Source: an uncultured Ruminococcus sp.
GTDB lineage: Bacteria > Bacillota > Clostridia > Oscillospirales > Ruminococcaceae
Assembly: GCA_902464115.1 (NCBI GenBank)
Contig: CABQIF010000092.1
Location: 1 to 8,388, forward strand
Direction of reading: 5' to 3'
DNA: 8,388 bases
Shown here one piece after another: positions 1-6,342 of the stretch. The notes beneath the pieces are model-generated. The model worked only from the letters and a program-made list of their open reading frames with translations. It was not told where the DNA came from and ran no database searches. Position 1 is the stretch's first letter, and each line of letters starts with the position of its first letter. Made by a program: the position numbers and the translations under genes.

Positions 1-2
1 GC

Positions 3-116
3 GAAATCATCAAGCCTGACATTGCCCTTGGCACGGGGCGAAATCATAGCCTTTGCCTGCCGGATGAACTGGAATGCCAGATTCTGGAACGCTTTCAGGC
101 TGCTCTATCTAAATAA
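3..116 (+). CDS. C-terminal fragment of an unidentified protein
   Basis: From base 3 an open frame gives 37 residues ending in a TAA at 114-116; the start lies off the left edge. The fragment contains PDIALGTG, then LCLPDELE, and ends in a probable helix, ERFQAALSK. The composition looks like a genuine protein end. A second argument is that the repeats to the right carry broken versions of the same end (IHCLPDK, then a basic stretch). The PDIALGTG stretch faintly recalls the PDxxLGT segment of N-formylglutamate amidohydrolase-like proteins, but this is too weak for a name. The gene converges on the histidine kinase gene, and its stop lies three bases before repeat copy 1. No function is assigned. 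Confidence 0.5.
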   Translation, partial: EIIKPDIALGTGRNHSLCLPDELECQILERFQAALSK

Positions 117-420
117 GGTTTTATTCTACTTGCAAGGGTGGAATAATAAGATGCATGAAAAAACAAAATCGCTCCAACTTCGCCAAGCAGATTCACTGCC
201 TGTCGGATAAATGAAAACACTTTCGCTACCCTCTGCGTAAAGATTTCATTCTACTTGCAAAGATGGAATGGCAAGATGCACGGAAAAACGGACTTGTTCC
301 AACTTTGCCGAGCAAATTCACTGCCTGCCGGATAAACGAAAACGCTTTCGCTGCTCTATCTGAATCAAGTTTTATTCTACTTGCAAGGGTGGAATATCGA
401 GATGCACGGAAAAGACCGAC
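54..420. repeat. Decayed tandem triplication of a convergent gene junction
   Basis: Three copies of a unit of about 125 bp are present. One marker, TTCTACTTGCAA with flanks, lies at 119-144, 244-269 and 370-395. A second marker, TGCCTGCCGGATRAAC, lies at 54-69, 197-212 and 322-337. A third, MRCTTTCRGCT-like, begins near 90, 218 and 343. The first two copies of the kinase-end half are roughly 80% alike by eye over the whole unit. Read on the minus strand, the 370-395 copy is the real kinase end (IPPLQVE-stop). The 244-269 copy gives IPSLQVE-stop and the 119-144 copy gives IPPLQVE-stop, but both lack an open frame upstream. The leftmost copy of the other half is the intact end of the + strand gene. 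No clear terminator is seen in this convergent interval. Confidence 0.75.
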
Positions 421-1379
421 CCTTTCCCGACCTCAGATGTGACCGAAAGCGAAACAGATATCTTTTTCGCTGCCTGTTGGCACAGATACAGCCCCAAACC
501 CGTTGACTTTTTGTCGGCTCTGCCGTTGTATCCGGTAAAGCCCTTTTCAAAAATGCGGGGCAAGTCCTCCGGTGCAATGCCAATGCCGGTATCAGCAACC
601 TGCAAGACTTTTTCCGGTGTCACGGAGATGGTCACGCTGCCATGCGGTGTATACTTGATGGCATTCGAGAGCAGCTGCTCCAGCAGAAACAGCATCCATT
701 TTTCATCCGTCAAAATCGTCATGGAAACGGGTTCGTAGATGAGCCGGATTTTCCGCAGAATAAACTGCGGTGCATATTTTCGGATGGCTTGCCGGATGAT
801 GCCGTCTAAGTCATATCGCTGAAAGACAAAATCATTTGTCTTGCTGTCCAACCGTAAATACTGCAATGCCATCTCAGTATACTGTTCAATCCGGAACAGC
901 TCCGCTGAAAGCAAGTGGTTTTCCTCGGTGTCCTCCTGCTGCAAAATCATTTTCATGCTGGAAATCGGTGTTTTGATTTGATGCACCCATGCACTGTAAT
1001 AGTCCAGGCTTTCTTTTTGCTGTCGCTGCCAGTCGGTGGTAACGGCGGTGTATTGTTCCCCCAGTTTTTGCACCATCTCTTGCAAATCCTGCTCGGCAAG
1101 CGTGCGAGGTGGTGGTAGTTCCGAATAGAAAACCGGCAGCCCCTGCAAGCGTTTCTGCTGTTCTGCATGTCGGCGGAGATAACATACCAGATGTATCCCC
1201 TCGAACAGCAAACCTGCTGCCAAGCAGAGCATGGATGCGTAGAGAATCGCCTCTGACTTTATATCATACATGGCAAAGACCAGTGCAAAAATCGCCACTG
1301 CCAAAACCAAAAACGACCCGATTATTCGCTGCTCCCAGAAAAATTGTAGCAAGATGCGTGCCCGTTTCTTGTGCTGCAT
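372..1379 (-). CDS. Intramembrane-sensing (BceS-like) sensor histidine kinase
   Basis: This 335-residue membrane kinase should phosphorylate the response regulator encoded just upstream. It has two membrane segments (about 20-37 and 45-66) with almost no extracellular loop, the hallmark of intramembrane-sensing kinases such as BceS. The phosphoacceptor region WVHQIKTPIS has His133. The ATPase domain shows an N box (EQLLSNAIKYTP, Asn239), G1 (DTGIGI, 263-268), an F box (IFEKGFTGYNG) and G2 (STGLGLYL). Length is normal for the family. The ATG at 1377-1379 is preceded by AAAGGAG at 1389-1395, nine bases away. It is the last gene of the operon with the regulator and a UPF0104-type protein. BceS kinases usually sense through a BceAB transporter, which is not next to it. 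The last residues, IPPLQVE, lie inside the tandem repeat. Kinase assignment is secure; the input signal is unknown. Confidence 0.93.
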   Translation of the reverse strand: MQHKKRARILLQFFWEQRIIGSFLVLAVAIFALVFAMYDIKSEAILYASMLCLAAGLLFEGIHLVCYLRRHAEQQKRLQGLPVFYSELPPPRTLAEQDLQEMVQKLGEQYTAVTTDWQRQQKESLDYYSAWVHQIKTPISSMKMILQQEDTEENHLLSAELFRIEQYTEMALQYLRLDSKTNDFVFQRYDLDGIIRQAIRKYAPQFILRKIRLIYEPVSMTILTDEKWMLFLLEQLLSNAIKYTPHGSVTISVTPEKVLQVADTGIGIAPEDLPRIFEKGFTGYNGRADKKSTGLGLYLCQQAAKKISVSLSVTSEVGKGSVFSVHLDIPPLQVE

Positions 1380-1401
1380 ATATCATACTCCTTTCAAGCT
1401 G

Positions 1402-1438
1402 AAAAATCGGAATGGTATGTTTGCCCATTCCGATTTTT
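1402..1438 (-). terminator. Intergenic hairpin between regulator and kinase
   Basis: A 14-bp perfect stem (1402-1415 with 1425-1438) encloses a 9-base loop in the 73-bp gap between the regulator stop and the kinase start. In the operon's direction the 3' arm ends in about five Ts, so it can act as a weak terminator or a processing/attenuation hairpin. It lies seven bases before the kinase ribosome binding site. It would lower kinase output relative to regulator. The role is inferred; the stem itself is plain. Confidence 0.6.
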
Positions 1439-1452
1439 TGTGTTATTTTATA

Positions 1453-2124
1453 TCATTCAATCAAATAGCCACTGCCGACTTTCGTCCGAATCCATCCGCC
1501 CAAGCCGATTTGCTCCAGCTTTTTCCGCAGACGGGTCACATTGACGGTCAAGGTGTTCTCCTCCACATAGGAATCCACCTGCCACAGCTTCATCATCAAT
1601 GTTTCTCGGCTGACGATCTTGCCTTTCTGCTCTAACAGCGTCTGCAAAATCCGAAATTCGTTTTTCGTCAGTTCAAGTTGCTTGCCCTGATACGTCAAAA
1701 CCGCATCGTTCAGGTTCAAAACTGCCCCCTGATGCTCCAGCACCGGAATCTTTCCGCCCATATCATACGTTCTCCGCAGCATTGCTTGTATTTTCGCCAT
1801 CATGACCGTTAAATCCACTGGCTTTGCAATGAAATCATCTCCGCCCATGTTCATTGCCATGACAATATTCATATTATCCGAAACAGAGGAAATGAAAATG
1901 ACCGGAACATTGGAAATTTTCCGAATCTCACTGCACCAGTGATAGCCATTGAAAAACGGCAGCATCACATCCATCAACACCATATGCGGATCATAAGCGG
2001 TAAACTCCGACAGAATATCGGAAAACTGCGTTGCCACGTGGACAGAGTGCCCCCAAGATTCGATTTGCTTTTTCATCACTGCTGCCATGGTGCTGTCATC
2101 TTCCACAATGAAAATCCGATACAT
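1453..2124 (-). CDS. OmpR-family response regulator (BceR-like)
   Basis: This 223-residue two-domain transcription factor pairs with the kinase downstream. The receiver domain (1 to about 115) has acidic residues Asp9/Asp10, phosphoacceptor Asp52 in VLMDVMLP, a Ser79/Ser80 switch position and Lys101 in AKPVD. The C-terminal winged helix (about 130-223) has LTKNEFRILQTL, the recognition-helix region ENTLTVNVTRLRKKL and the terminal hairpin TKVGSGYLIE. All expected residues are present and the length is standard. The ATG follows an AAGGTGA ribosome binding site that overlaps the TGA stop of the preceding gene, so the two are probably translationally coupled. The targets are unknown; BceR-type regulators usually control peptide-antibiotic resistance genes, and none but the co-transcribed membrane protein is visible here. 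Confidence 0.93.
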   Translation of the reverse strand: MYRIFIVEDDSTMAAVMKKQIESWGHSVHVATQFSDILSEFTAYDPHMVLMDVMLPFFNGYHWCSEIRKISNVPVIFISSVSDNMNIVMAMNMGGDDFIAKPVDLTVMMAKIQAMLRRTYDMGGKIPVLEHQGAVLNLNDAVLTYQGKQLELTKNEFRILQTLLEQKGKIVSRETLMMKLWQVDSYVEENTLTVNVTRLRKKLEQIGLGGWIRTKVGSGYLIE

Positions 2125-2130
2125 ACCCGT

Positions 2131-3069
2131 TCACCTTGCCTTTTTCTGCTGAATCCGCTGATAGCCTGCCCCGATTCCAAAGGCAACAACATCCGCACAA
2201 GTGGATGCCAGCCGCATCATGACAGCATACAGGACAATGGACGGCGTATCCAAAAACGTGCCGCAAATCAGCATCATCACGGCTTCCCGAATGCCAATTC
2301 CTCCCGGAGAGCCGGGCGTAATAAAGCCCACAATCCAAGAGAACAGATATGCCCCTAAAAACTGCGGAATTTTTTCTGCCGGAACGCTCACTACGCCCAG
2401 CAGTGGCAAGGCATACAAGCCCACGCACAGAACGCTTTGCAGCAGGTAGAGCAGAAATGCCAGTGCCAATTGTCCGAGCGTTTTTTTCCGCAAGAGGCGG
2501 CGATACTTTTCAAAGTAAGCGTGCAGCTTGTCCCGAAACTTCCAGCGAACCAATGCAAGAAACAAGCAGACTGCCACAATGCCAATGAGCAAAACCAGTA
2601 AAAAAGTTTTCCGATACGCTGCTAAAACCGTGAAAATCTGCCGCCGCATGAACAATAACGAGAGAAGAAACGGGGCAAGCATACTCATTCCAATATCCAG
2701 CACAGTCGCCAGAGCAACATCCACATGGCTGATGTTGGCTTCGCTGGCGAGTTTGTTTCGGGCAACATACTGAAAGACATTGCCGGGGATGTATTTCATA
2801 AGGTTGGCTTTTGTATAAACGGGCAATGCCTGTTTGCCGGAAATTTTCTTTCCGGATAAAATCCGCACCAAGTGCAGCCATGGAAATGTCATGTAACAAA
2901 AAATCAGTGCCTGTAGGAGAATACTCAGCACCAAAATCACCATGGCTCGTGGGGTTGCAAATGCTCCATAATCGACATCCATCGTCACCATTTTCCAGAC
3001 GACAAAAAAGAGTGCCAAGAGCGTGACGACTGTACCGAGTTGCTTCATATGTTTTTTGAAAAACTGCAT
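2131..3069 (-). CDS. LPG-synthase-TM / UPF0104-family membrane protein
   Basis: This 312-residue polytopic membrane protein is related to the flippase-type membrane domain of lysylphosphatidylglycerol synthases (MprF) and the UPF0104/YbhN group. Family marks are KYIPGN (92-97) followed by an Arg in YVARN, and TPGSPGGIGIREA (251-263) between hydrophobic helices. About seven or eight membrane segments can be read. There is no cytosolic aminoacyl-transferase domain, so it would be a lipid translocase-like protein rather than a lysyl transferase. The start at 3069 is chosen because AAAGGG lies about eight bases upstream. An in-frame extension to 3144 would run through the promoter and its residues look non-coding. 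It is the first gene of the operon with the response regulator and kinase (6-bp gap). The substrate is not known; a role in envelope lipid balance is inferred. Confidence 0.85.
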   Translation of the reverse strand: MQFFKKHMKQLGTVVTLLALFFVVWKMVTMDVDYGAFATPRAMVILVLSILLQALIFCYMTFPWLHLVRILSGKKISGKQALPVYTKANLMKYIPGNVFQYVARNKLASEANISHVDVALATVLDIGMSMLAPFLLSLLFMRRQIFTVLAAYRKTFLLVLLIGIVAVCLFLALVRWKFRDKLHAYFEKYRRLLRKKTLGQLALAFLLYLLQSVLCVGLYALPLLGVVSVPAEKIPQFLGAYLFSWIVGFITPGSPGGIGIREAVMMLICGTFLDTPSIVLYAVMMRLASTCADVVAFGIGAGYQRIQQKKAR

Positions 3070-3115
3070 GGGATCCGCCCTTTCTGTTGTAGTTTCTGAA
3101 TCAAATTCGTTTCTT

Positions 3116-3144
3116 ATTATAGCGGATTTTTCGGTACTTGTCAA
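3116..3144 (-). promoter_or_regulatory. Consensus sigma-A promoter of the membrane protein/two-component operon
   Basis: On the minus strand, TTGACA (3139-3144) and TATAAT (3116-3121) are separated by exactly 17 bases, a perfect match to the vegetative consensus. It starts transcription about 40 bases before the ATG at 3069. It lies within the 119-bp gap after fruK, where no clear terminator is visible. Confidence 0.9.
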
Positions 3145-3188
3145 ACAAAGGAAAAGCAGAATTGTGTTTCTCCTATCTGTTTCTATTT

Positions 3189-4088
3189 TTACAGCTGCTG
3201 CAACAGCCGTTCAATTTCTGCTCGCTGTGCCAAACCTTCGGAAAAGGCAGTTGCACCGCCGGCAGCCGTTCCCAGTTTTAAGGCTGCTTCATAATCGCCT
3301 TGCATCGAACCTGCCACAAATCCAGCCACCATGGAATCGCCTGCACCGACGGAATTTTTCACCGTGCCCTTACATACGCCGCAGACGTGCTGTTTTCCGG
3401 TTTCGTCTATCAATAATGCTCCATCGCCTGCCATGGAAATCAATACATTCTGTGCACCCATTTCCTGCAATTTCTTCGCATAGGTTGCAATTTCTTCGAT
3501 GCTGTGGAGTGTCACGCCGAACAGCTCGCCCAACTCGTGATTATTTGGCTTAATCAGGAATGGATGATACGGCAATACGTTCAGCAGCAGATCTTTCGTG
3601 GCATCCACGACAACTTTAATTTTCTGATCGGAAAGATGTGCCAAAATCTTTTCATAGCTGTCTGCCGGCATGGTGTTTGGAATGCTGCCTGCGAGAATTA
3701 GCACATCACCGTCTTGCAGCTGGTTCAGCTTTTCAAATAATTCTGCAACGGCTGCTTCTGAGATGTTCGGGCCTTGTCCGTTCAGCTCCGTTTCCTCGCC
3801 GGACTTGATTTTGACGTTGATTCTGGAAAAACCGCTGTCCAGATGCACAAAATCGGTTGCAATGCCCTGCTCCTGAATGCCAGCTTCAATGGCTGCTCCC
3901 GTGAACCCTGCCACAAAACCCAATGCCTTAGAGGGCAAGCCCAGTTCGTGCAGGACGAATGAAACATTGATGCCCTTTCCGCCGAAATACAGTTCCTCGC
4001 TCTGCGAGCGATTAACCTGTCCGACTTGCATTTGTCCGGTGTGGACGATATAATCAATTGCCGGATTAAAAGTAACGGTATAAATCAT
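3189..4088 (-). CDS. fruK: 1-phosphofructokinase (PfkB family)
   Basis: This 299-residue cytosolic sugar kinase is expected to convert fructose 1-phosphate plus ATP to fructose 1,6-bisphosphate, feeding PTS-imported fructose into glycolysis. It begins with YTVTFNPAIDY, typical of the FruK/LacC branch. The first PfkB signature runs from GGKG (36-39) to about residue 60. The second signature contains NSVGAGD, with catalytic base Asp251 and an anion-hole GAG. Full length. The ATG at 4086-4088 directly follows the TAA of the DeoR-type regulator gene (TAAATG). Its ribosome site GGGAGG lies inside the end of that gene, giving tight coupling. Tagatose-6-phosphate kinase (LacC) is the main alternative; pairing with a DeoR-type regulator favours FruK. 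No fructose PTS gene follows within the window. Confidence 0.9.
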   Translation of the reverse strand: MIYTVTFNPAIDYIVHTGQMQVGQVNRSQSEELYFGGKGINVSFVLHELGLPSKALGFVAGFTGAAIEAGIQEQGIATDFVHLDSGFSRINVKIKSGEETELNGQGPNISEAAVAELFEKLNQLQDGDVLILAGSIPNTMPADSYEKILAHLSDQKIKVVVDATKDLLLNVLPYHPFLIKPNNHELGELFGVTLHSIEEIATYAKKLQEMGAQNVLISMAGDGALLIDETGKQHVCGVCKGTVKNSVGAGDSMVAGFVAGSMQGDYEAALKLGTAAGGATAFSEGLAQRAEIERLLQQL

Positions 4089-4835
4089 TTACAAAACCTC
4101 CCGAATCGTGGCTTCCGAACGGTATTTCTGGTCGGGAAGCCGGTCTGTAATAATCTGCACGCCGTTCAGGTGTGCAAAGGTAATGGCTGAAATCTGGTCA
4201 AATTTGGAGTGATCTGCCAGAAAATAAACTTGCTTGGATTGGTGGATGGCAGCTTTTTTCACGCTTGCCTCGCCCTTATCCGGTGTGGATAAGCCAGCCG
4301 TGAGCGAAATTCCATTCACGCCCATCAGGCATTTGGTGAAGTTATAGCTTTGCAGGCTCAATACACATTCTGCCCCGACAATTGCCTCTGTCGCAGCTTT
4401 GACTGCTCCGGCTGGGATGTAAACCTGAAAGCCACGCTGTGCCAGCCGCTTGGCGTGCAGGAAACCGTTGGTCACAAACGTGATTTTTTTCAATGGGATG
4501 AAATCAATCACCTTTTCTGTGGTCGTTCCGGCATCCAGATAAACAAAGTCGCCTTCTTCGAGCAGCGATGCTGCATAGCGGGCAATGGCAGTTTTTTCTG
4601 CAATATAGAGATTTGCTTTCTCCTCCATATTGTGTTCCACCGGAAAGAAGCGTTCATTTCTGGAAATTGCTCCGCCGTGGACTTTGGTCAGCAGACCTTG
4701 TTCGGAAAGCTCCAGCAAATCCCGCCGAATGGTGGACTGGGATGCGTGCAGCTGGCTGCATAATTCGGTTAATTTTACATTTCCCTGCTGATTGACCAAA
4801 TCCAAAATCAAAGCGTGTCGTTCTTCTGCAAGCAC
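4089..4835 (-). CDS. fruR: DeoR-family transcriptional regulator (FruR-like)
   Basis: This 248-residue repressor is likely released from DNA by a phosphosugar, probably fructose 1-phosphate. The N-terminal DeoR helix-turn-helix covers about 5-57, with KLTELCSQLHASQSTIRRDL as the core and the LTKVHGGAI wing. The C-terminal DeoRC effector domain has YLDAGTTT (99-106), VTNG (121-124) and the late ADHSKF (207-212). The start is GTG at 4833-4835, with AAGGAG (4846-4851) ten bases upstream. An ATG at 4843-4845 sits almost on the ribosome site in another frame and was not used. It is co-transcribed with fruK, so it probably autoregulates. Direct TTTCG repeats in its leader may be operator parts. Family assignment is certain; the fructose link rests on the neighbour. 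Confidence 0.88.
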   Translation of the reverse strand: MLAEERHALILDLVNQQGNVKLTELCSQLHASQSTIRRDLLELSEQGLLTKVHGGAISRNERFFPVEHNMEEKANLYIAEKTAIARYAASLLEEGDFVYLDAGTTTEKVIDFIPLKKITFVTNGFLHAKRLAQRGFQVYIPAGAVKAATEAIVGAECVLSLQSYNFTKCLMGVNGISLTAGLSTPDKGEASVKKAAIHQSKQVYFLADHSKFDQISAITFAHLNGVQIITDRLPDQKYRSEATIREVL

Positions 4836-4851
4836 GTTTGGTCATCTCCTT

Positions 4852-4879
4852 TTTCGTGTGATTTCGTTCTGTTCTTTCG
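4852..4879 (-). promoter_or_regulatory. Possible operator: three direct CGAAA repeats
   Basis: On the minus strand, CGAAA occurs at 4875-4879, 4862-4866 and 4852-4856, spaced 13 and 10 bases apart, between the -10 box and the ribosome site of the fruR-like gene. DeoR-family regulators often bind direct repeats near one helical turn apart. The sequence is A-rich, so this is tentative. Confidence 0.25.
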
Positions 4880-4887
4880 ATGGTTTT

Positions 4888-4916
4888 ATTCTAGCACAGT
4901 TCCAGCGAAAATGCAA
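4888..4916 (-). promoter_or_regulatory. Promoter of fruRK
   Basis: On the minus strand, TTGCAT (4911-4916) and TAGAAT (4888-4893) are 17 bases apart, with a TG at the extended -10 position. The position, about 50 bases before the GTG start, fits a sigma-A promoter for the fruR-fruK pair. Confidence 0.8.
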
Positions 4917-4967
4917 GCCTTTTCCGTCAAAAAAAATCAAAAACGCCGAAAATCAGTCATTTACATA

Positions 4968-4981
4968 GGAAAACGTTTTCA
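4968..4981. promoter_or_regulatory. Candidate cre (CcpA-type) site
   Basis: A perfect 12-bp palindrome, GAAAACGTTTTC (4969-4980), lies within GGAAAACGTTTTCA. This matches the catabolite-responsive consensus TGWAARCGYTWNCW except for the first base. It lies 52 bp upstream of the fruRK -35 box, a position more typical of activation or of roadblock to another promoter than of direct repression. Other LacI-family regulators could also bind it. Confidence 0.45.
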
Positions 4982-5168
4982 GTTTTTATGCAGATTGCAC
5001 AATTATTTTTTCACAATTTCATGGTAATTGCGATTTAGTCGACTGGTTTTTGATGCTTTTTGAAAAAACTTACATGATTGCAAATGATTTTGATTGGTTT
5101 TTGCAATTTATTCCGCCAAATTCTGTTGAAAAGAGAAAAAACAGCAAAAATCATCCAGAAAAATGCAT

Positions 5169-5202
5169 AAAAAACAGGCAGCACAATTCTTTCGCCTGCC
5201 TG
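5169..5202 (-). terminator. Rho-independent terminator of the TVP38-family gene
   Basis: On the minus strand, stem CAGGCAG/CTGCCTG (5196-5202 with 5175-5181) has a 14-base loop and is followed by six Ts (5169-5174). Preceding As can extend the stem with those Ts. It begins 20 bases after the stop codon. Confidence 0.8.
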
Positions 5203-5221
5203 CTTTTGTATGTTCGAGCCA

Positions 5222-5959
5222 TCAAAGGCTCTTTCCATGCCTCTTTTTATGATACCAGCGAATCACACCGCCAGCCGCTGCAATCAAAATCAGGATGCCA
5301 ACGACCAACGCCACCATCTTCCAGTTGCCTTCCCATAAGCTGCTGCCCATCTTCACTGTCAATGCCATTGCCGGAAATCGTGCAATTGTTGTCAGGAAAA
5401 ACAACGGCAGCGGCGGAATTGTCTTGTTAAAGGCGACAATGTACGTCAGGGCATCTTTCGGCAAGCCCGGACACAAAAATAATAGAAACACAATCCGTTC
5501 CATCTTCCGCCGATTCTTTAAAAAGGCAAACCGTTCGAGATGCTCTTCTTTTACAAAGAGATTCAAAAGCGGTCGTCCAATCCACTGCACCAGATAATAG
5601 ACAATCGCCGTTCCCAGGAATGACCCTGCCAGACTGAGCAGAATCCCCGGCACCATGCCGAACACCGCTCCGCCAATCATCGGGATTGGCCCGCCCGGAA
5701 TAAACGCAACGACAATCTGAATCACCTGCAACAGGACAAACAGCAACGGTGCAAAAATCCCATAGGACTGGATTTTTGCAATCAGCTGCTCTTTTCCGCC
5801 CTCCTGCATCATCAGACGCATCACCGGTATCATCAGGATGGTCACGGCGACCACCAGCACCAAAAAGATGACACCGGACAGAATCATTTTCCAGCGGGCG
5901 GATGCCTCCGGCGATTTGGTTGGACAAGACATTGCATTTGTGGTTTCTTTTTCTTTCAT
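5222..5959 (-). CDS. TVP38/TMEM64-family membrane protein (DedA superfamily)
   Basis: This 245-residue inner-membrane protein has an N-terminal helix (about 26-48), a SNARE-associated/DedA-type core (about 68-205) and a last helix (215-235) before a basic tail. Family marks are FIPGGPIPMIGGAVFG (87-102), the SFLGTAIVYY/WIGRP stretch (113-130) and FLCPGLPKDALTYIVAF (161-177). Members of this superfamily are implicated in lipid scrambling or recycling of lipid carriers; the exact substrate here is unknown. The start at 5959 is chosen because the protein-like sequence begins there and a purine-rich AAGGGG lies about 11 bases upstream. The open frame extends to 6478, but that part lies antisense to the lipoprotein promoter region and is not protein-like. 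It is monocistronic, with its own promoter and terminator. Confidence 0.87.
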   Translation of the reverse strand: MKEKETTNAMSCPTKSPEASARWKMILSGVIFLVLVVAVTILMIPVMRLMMQEGGKEQLIAKIQSYGIFAPLLFVLLQVIQIVVAFIPGGPIPMIGGAVFGMVPGILLSLAGSFLGTAIVYYLVQWIGRPLLNLFVKEEHLERFAFLKNRRKMERIVFLLFLCPGLPKDALTYIVAFNKTIPPLPLFFLTTIARFPAMALTVKMGSSLWEGNWKMVALVVGILILIAAAGGVIRWYHKKRHGKSL

Positions 5960-5995
5960 ATGTTCCACTTCCCCTTTTTGTCCGTTTTTTCTTTT

Positions 5996-6024
5996 AGTAT
6001 ACCCTTTTTTGCGTTGGATTGCAA
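5996..6024 (-). promoter_or_regulatory. Promoter of the TVP38-family gene
   Basis: On the minus strand, TTGCAA (6019-6024) and TATACT (5996-6001) are 17 bases apart. Transcription would begin about 30 bases before the ATG at 5959. Confidence 0.75.
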
Positions 6025-6157
6025 ATGGTTTTGTGATGATTTGGAAAAAAGAATGGAATTTTTCGCTGGCTTGTATGGTTTCACAGCAGTTCTGCAATTC
6101 CACACGAAAATACTGTGCAATTTGTGTGAAAGCTGCATGATATTTTTTGAAAAGGTC

Positions 6158-6186
6158 TTGACGAACCAAAAAAAATGCAGTATAAT
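6158..6186 (+). promoter_or_regulatory. Distal lipoprotein promoter (P1)
   Basis: TTGACG (6158-6163) and TATAAT (6181-6186) are 17 bases apart. The spacer ends in AAAATGCAG, shared with P2 61 bases downstream. This is a strong sigma-A match. Confidence 0.85.
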
Positions 6187-6218
6187 AAACACGTTCCACA
6201 GAAAAAACGAAAAAATAC

Positions 6219-6247
6219 TTGACGAACGGAACAAAATGCAGTATAAT
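6219..6247 (+). promoter_or_regulatory. Proximal lipoprotein promoter (P2)
   Basis: TTGACG (6219-6224) and TATAAT (6242-6247) are 17 bases apart. The surrounding CTTGACGAAC and AAAATGCAGTATAATA are the same as in P1. It gives a leader of roughly 90 bases. Confidence 0.87.
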
Positions 6248-6328
6248 AGAGGTCGTTGTAATTTTTGCAACACGATGTTTGATGATGAATCCCGTCCCAC
6301 CTGTGGACTTATTCGGATTGAAAAATAG
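6236..6328 (+). other. Leader ORF with degenerate zinc-ribbon motif
   Basis: A 30-codon frame starts at an ATG in the spacer of P2 and ends 14 bases before the lipoprotein ATG. It reads CNFCNTMFDDESR then PTCG. That resembles bacterial zinc-ribbon ends of the form CxxCGxxFDDxxxFCPxCG, with one Cys-containing step missing. Only P1 transcripts could carry the whole frame, and its ribosome site is weak (CGGAAC). It could be a remnant of a zinc-ribbon gene, an upstream ORF controlling the lipoprotein, or chance. Confidence 0.25.
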
Positions 6329-6342
6329 AAAGGAAGATTTAT

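Larger units (their letters stand above)
4836..5221. other. Intergenic region upstream of fruRK
   Basis: This 386-bp AT-rich interval holds the fruRK promoter and leader, the cre-like palindrome and, at its right end, the terminator of the TVP38-family gene. An 8-bp inverted repeat ATTGCAAA/TTTGCAAT (5077-5084 and 5100-5107) also lies here. No coding frame has a convincing ribosome site or protein-like composition. Confidence 0.6.
5960..6342. other. Divergent intergenic region with three promoters
   Basis: This 383-bp AT-rich interval separates the leftward TVP38-family gene from the rightward lipoprotein gene. It holds one leftward promoter, two repeated rightward promoters and a short leader ORF. 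Nothing recognisable lies at 6034-6150. Confidence 0.7.

Noticed and set aside
22..210. 62-residue + strand ORF across the left edge
   Set aside because: It reads out of frame with the better C-terminal fragment at 3-116 and runs through repeat DNA; the composition (many Trp, Asn, Arg) is not protein-like and there is no ribosome site.
54..420. CRISPR array
   Set aside because: Units of about 125 bp vary throughout, there are only three, and they contain gene-end relics rather than short identical repeats with unique spacers.
3070..3144. N-terminal extension of the UPF0104-type protein
   Set aside because: The extra 25 codons overlap a perfect promoter, and the ATG at 3069 has its own ribosome site.
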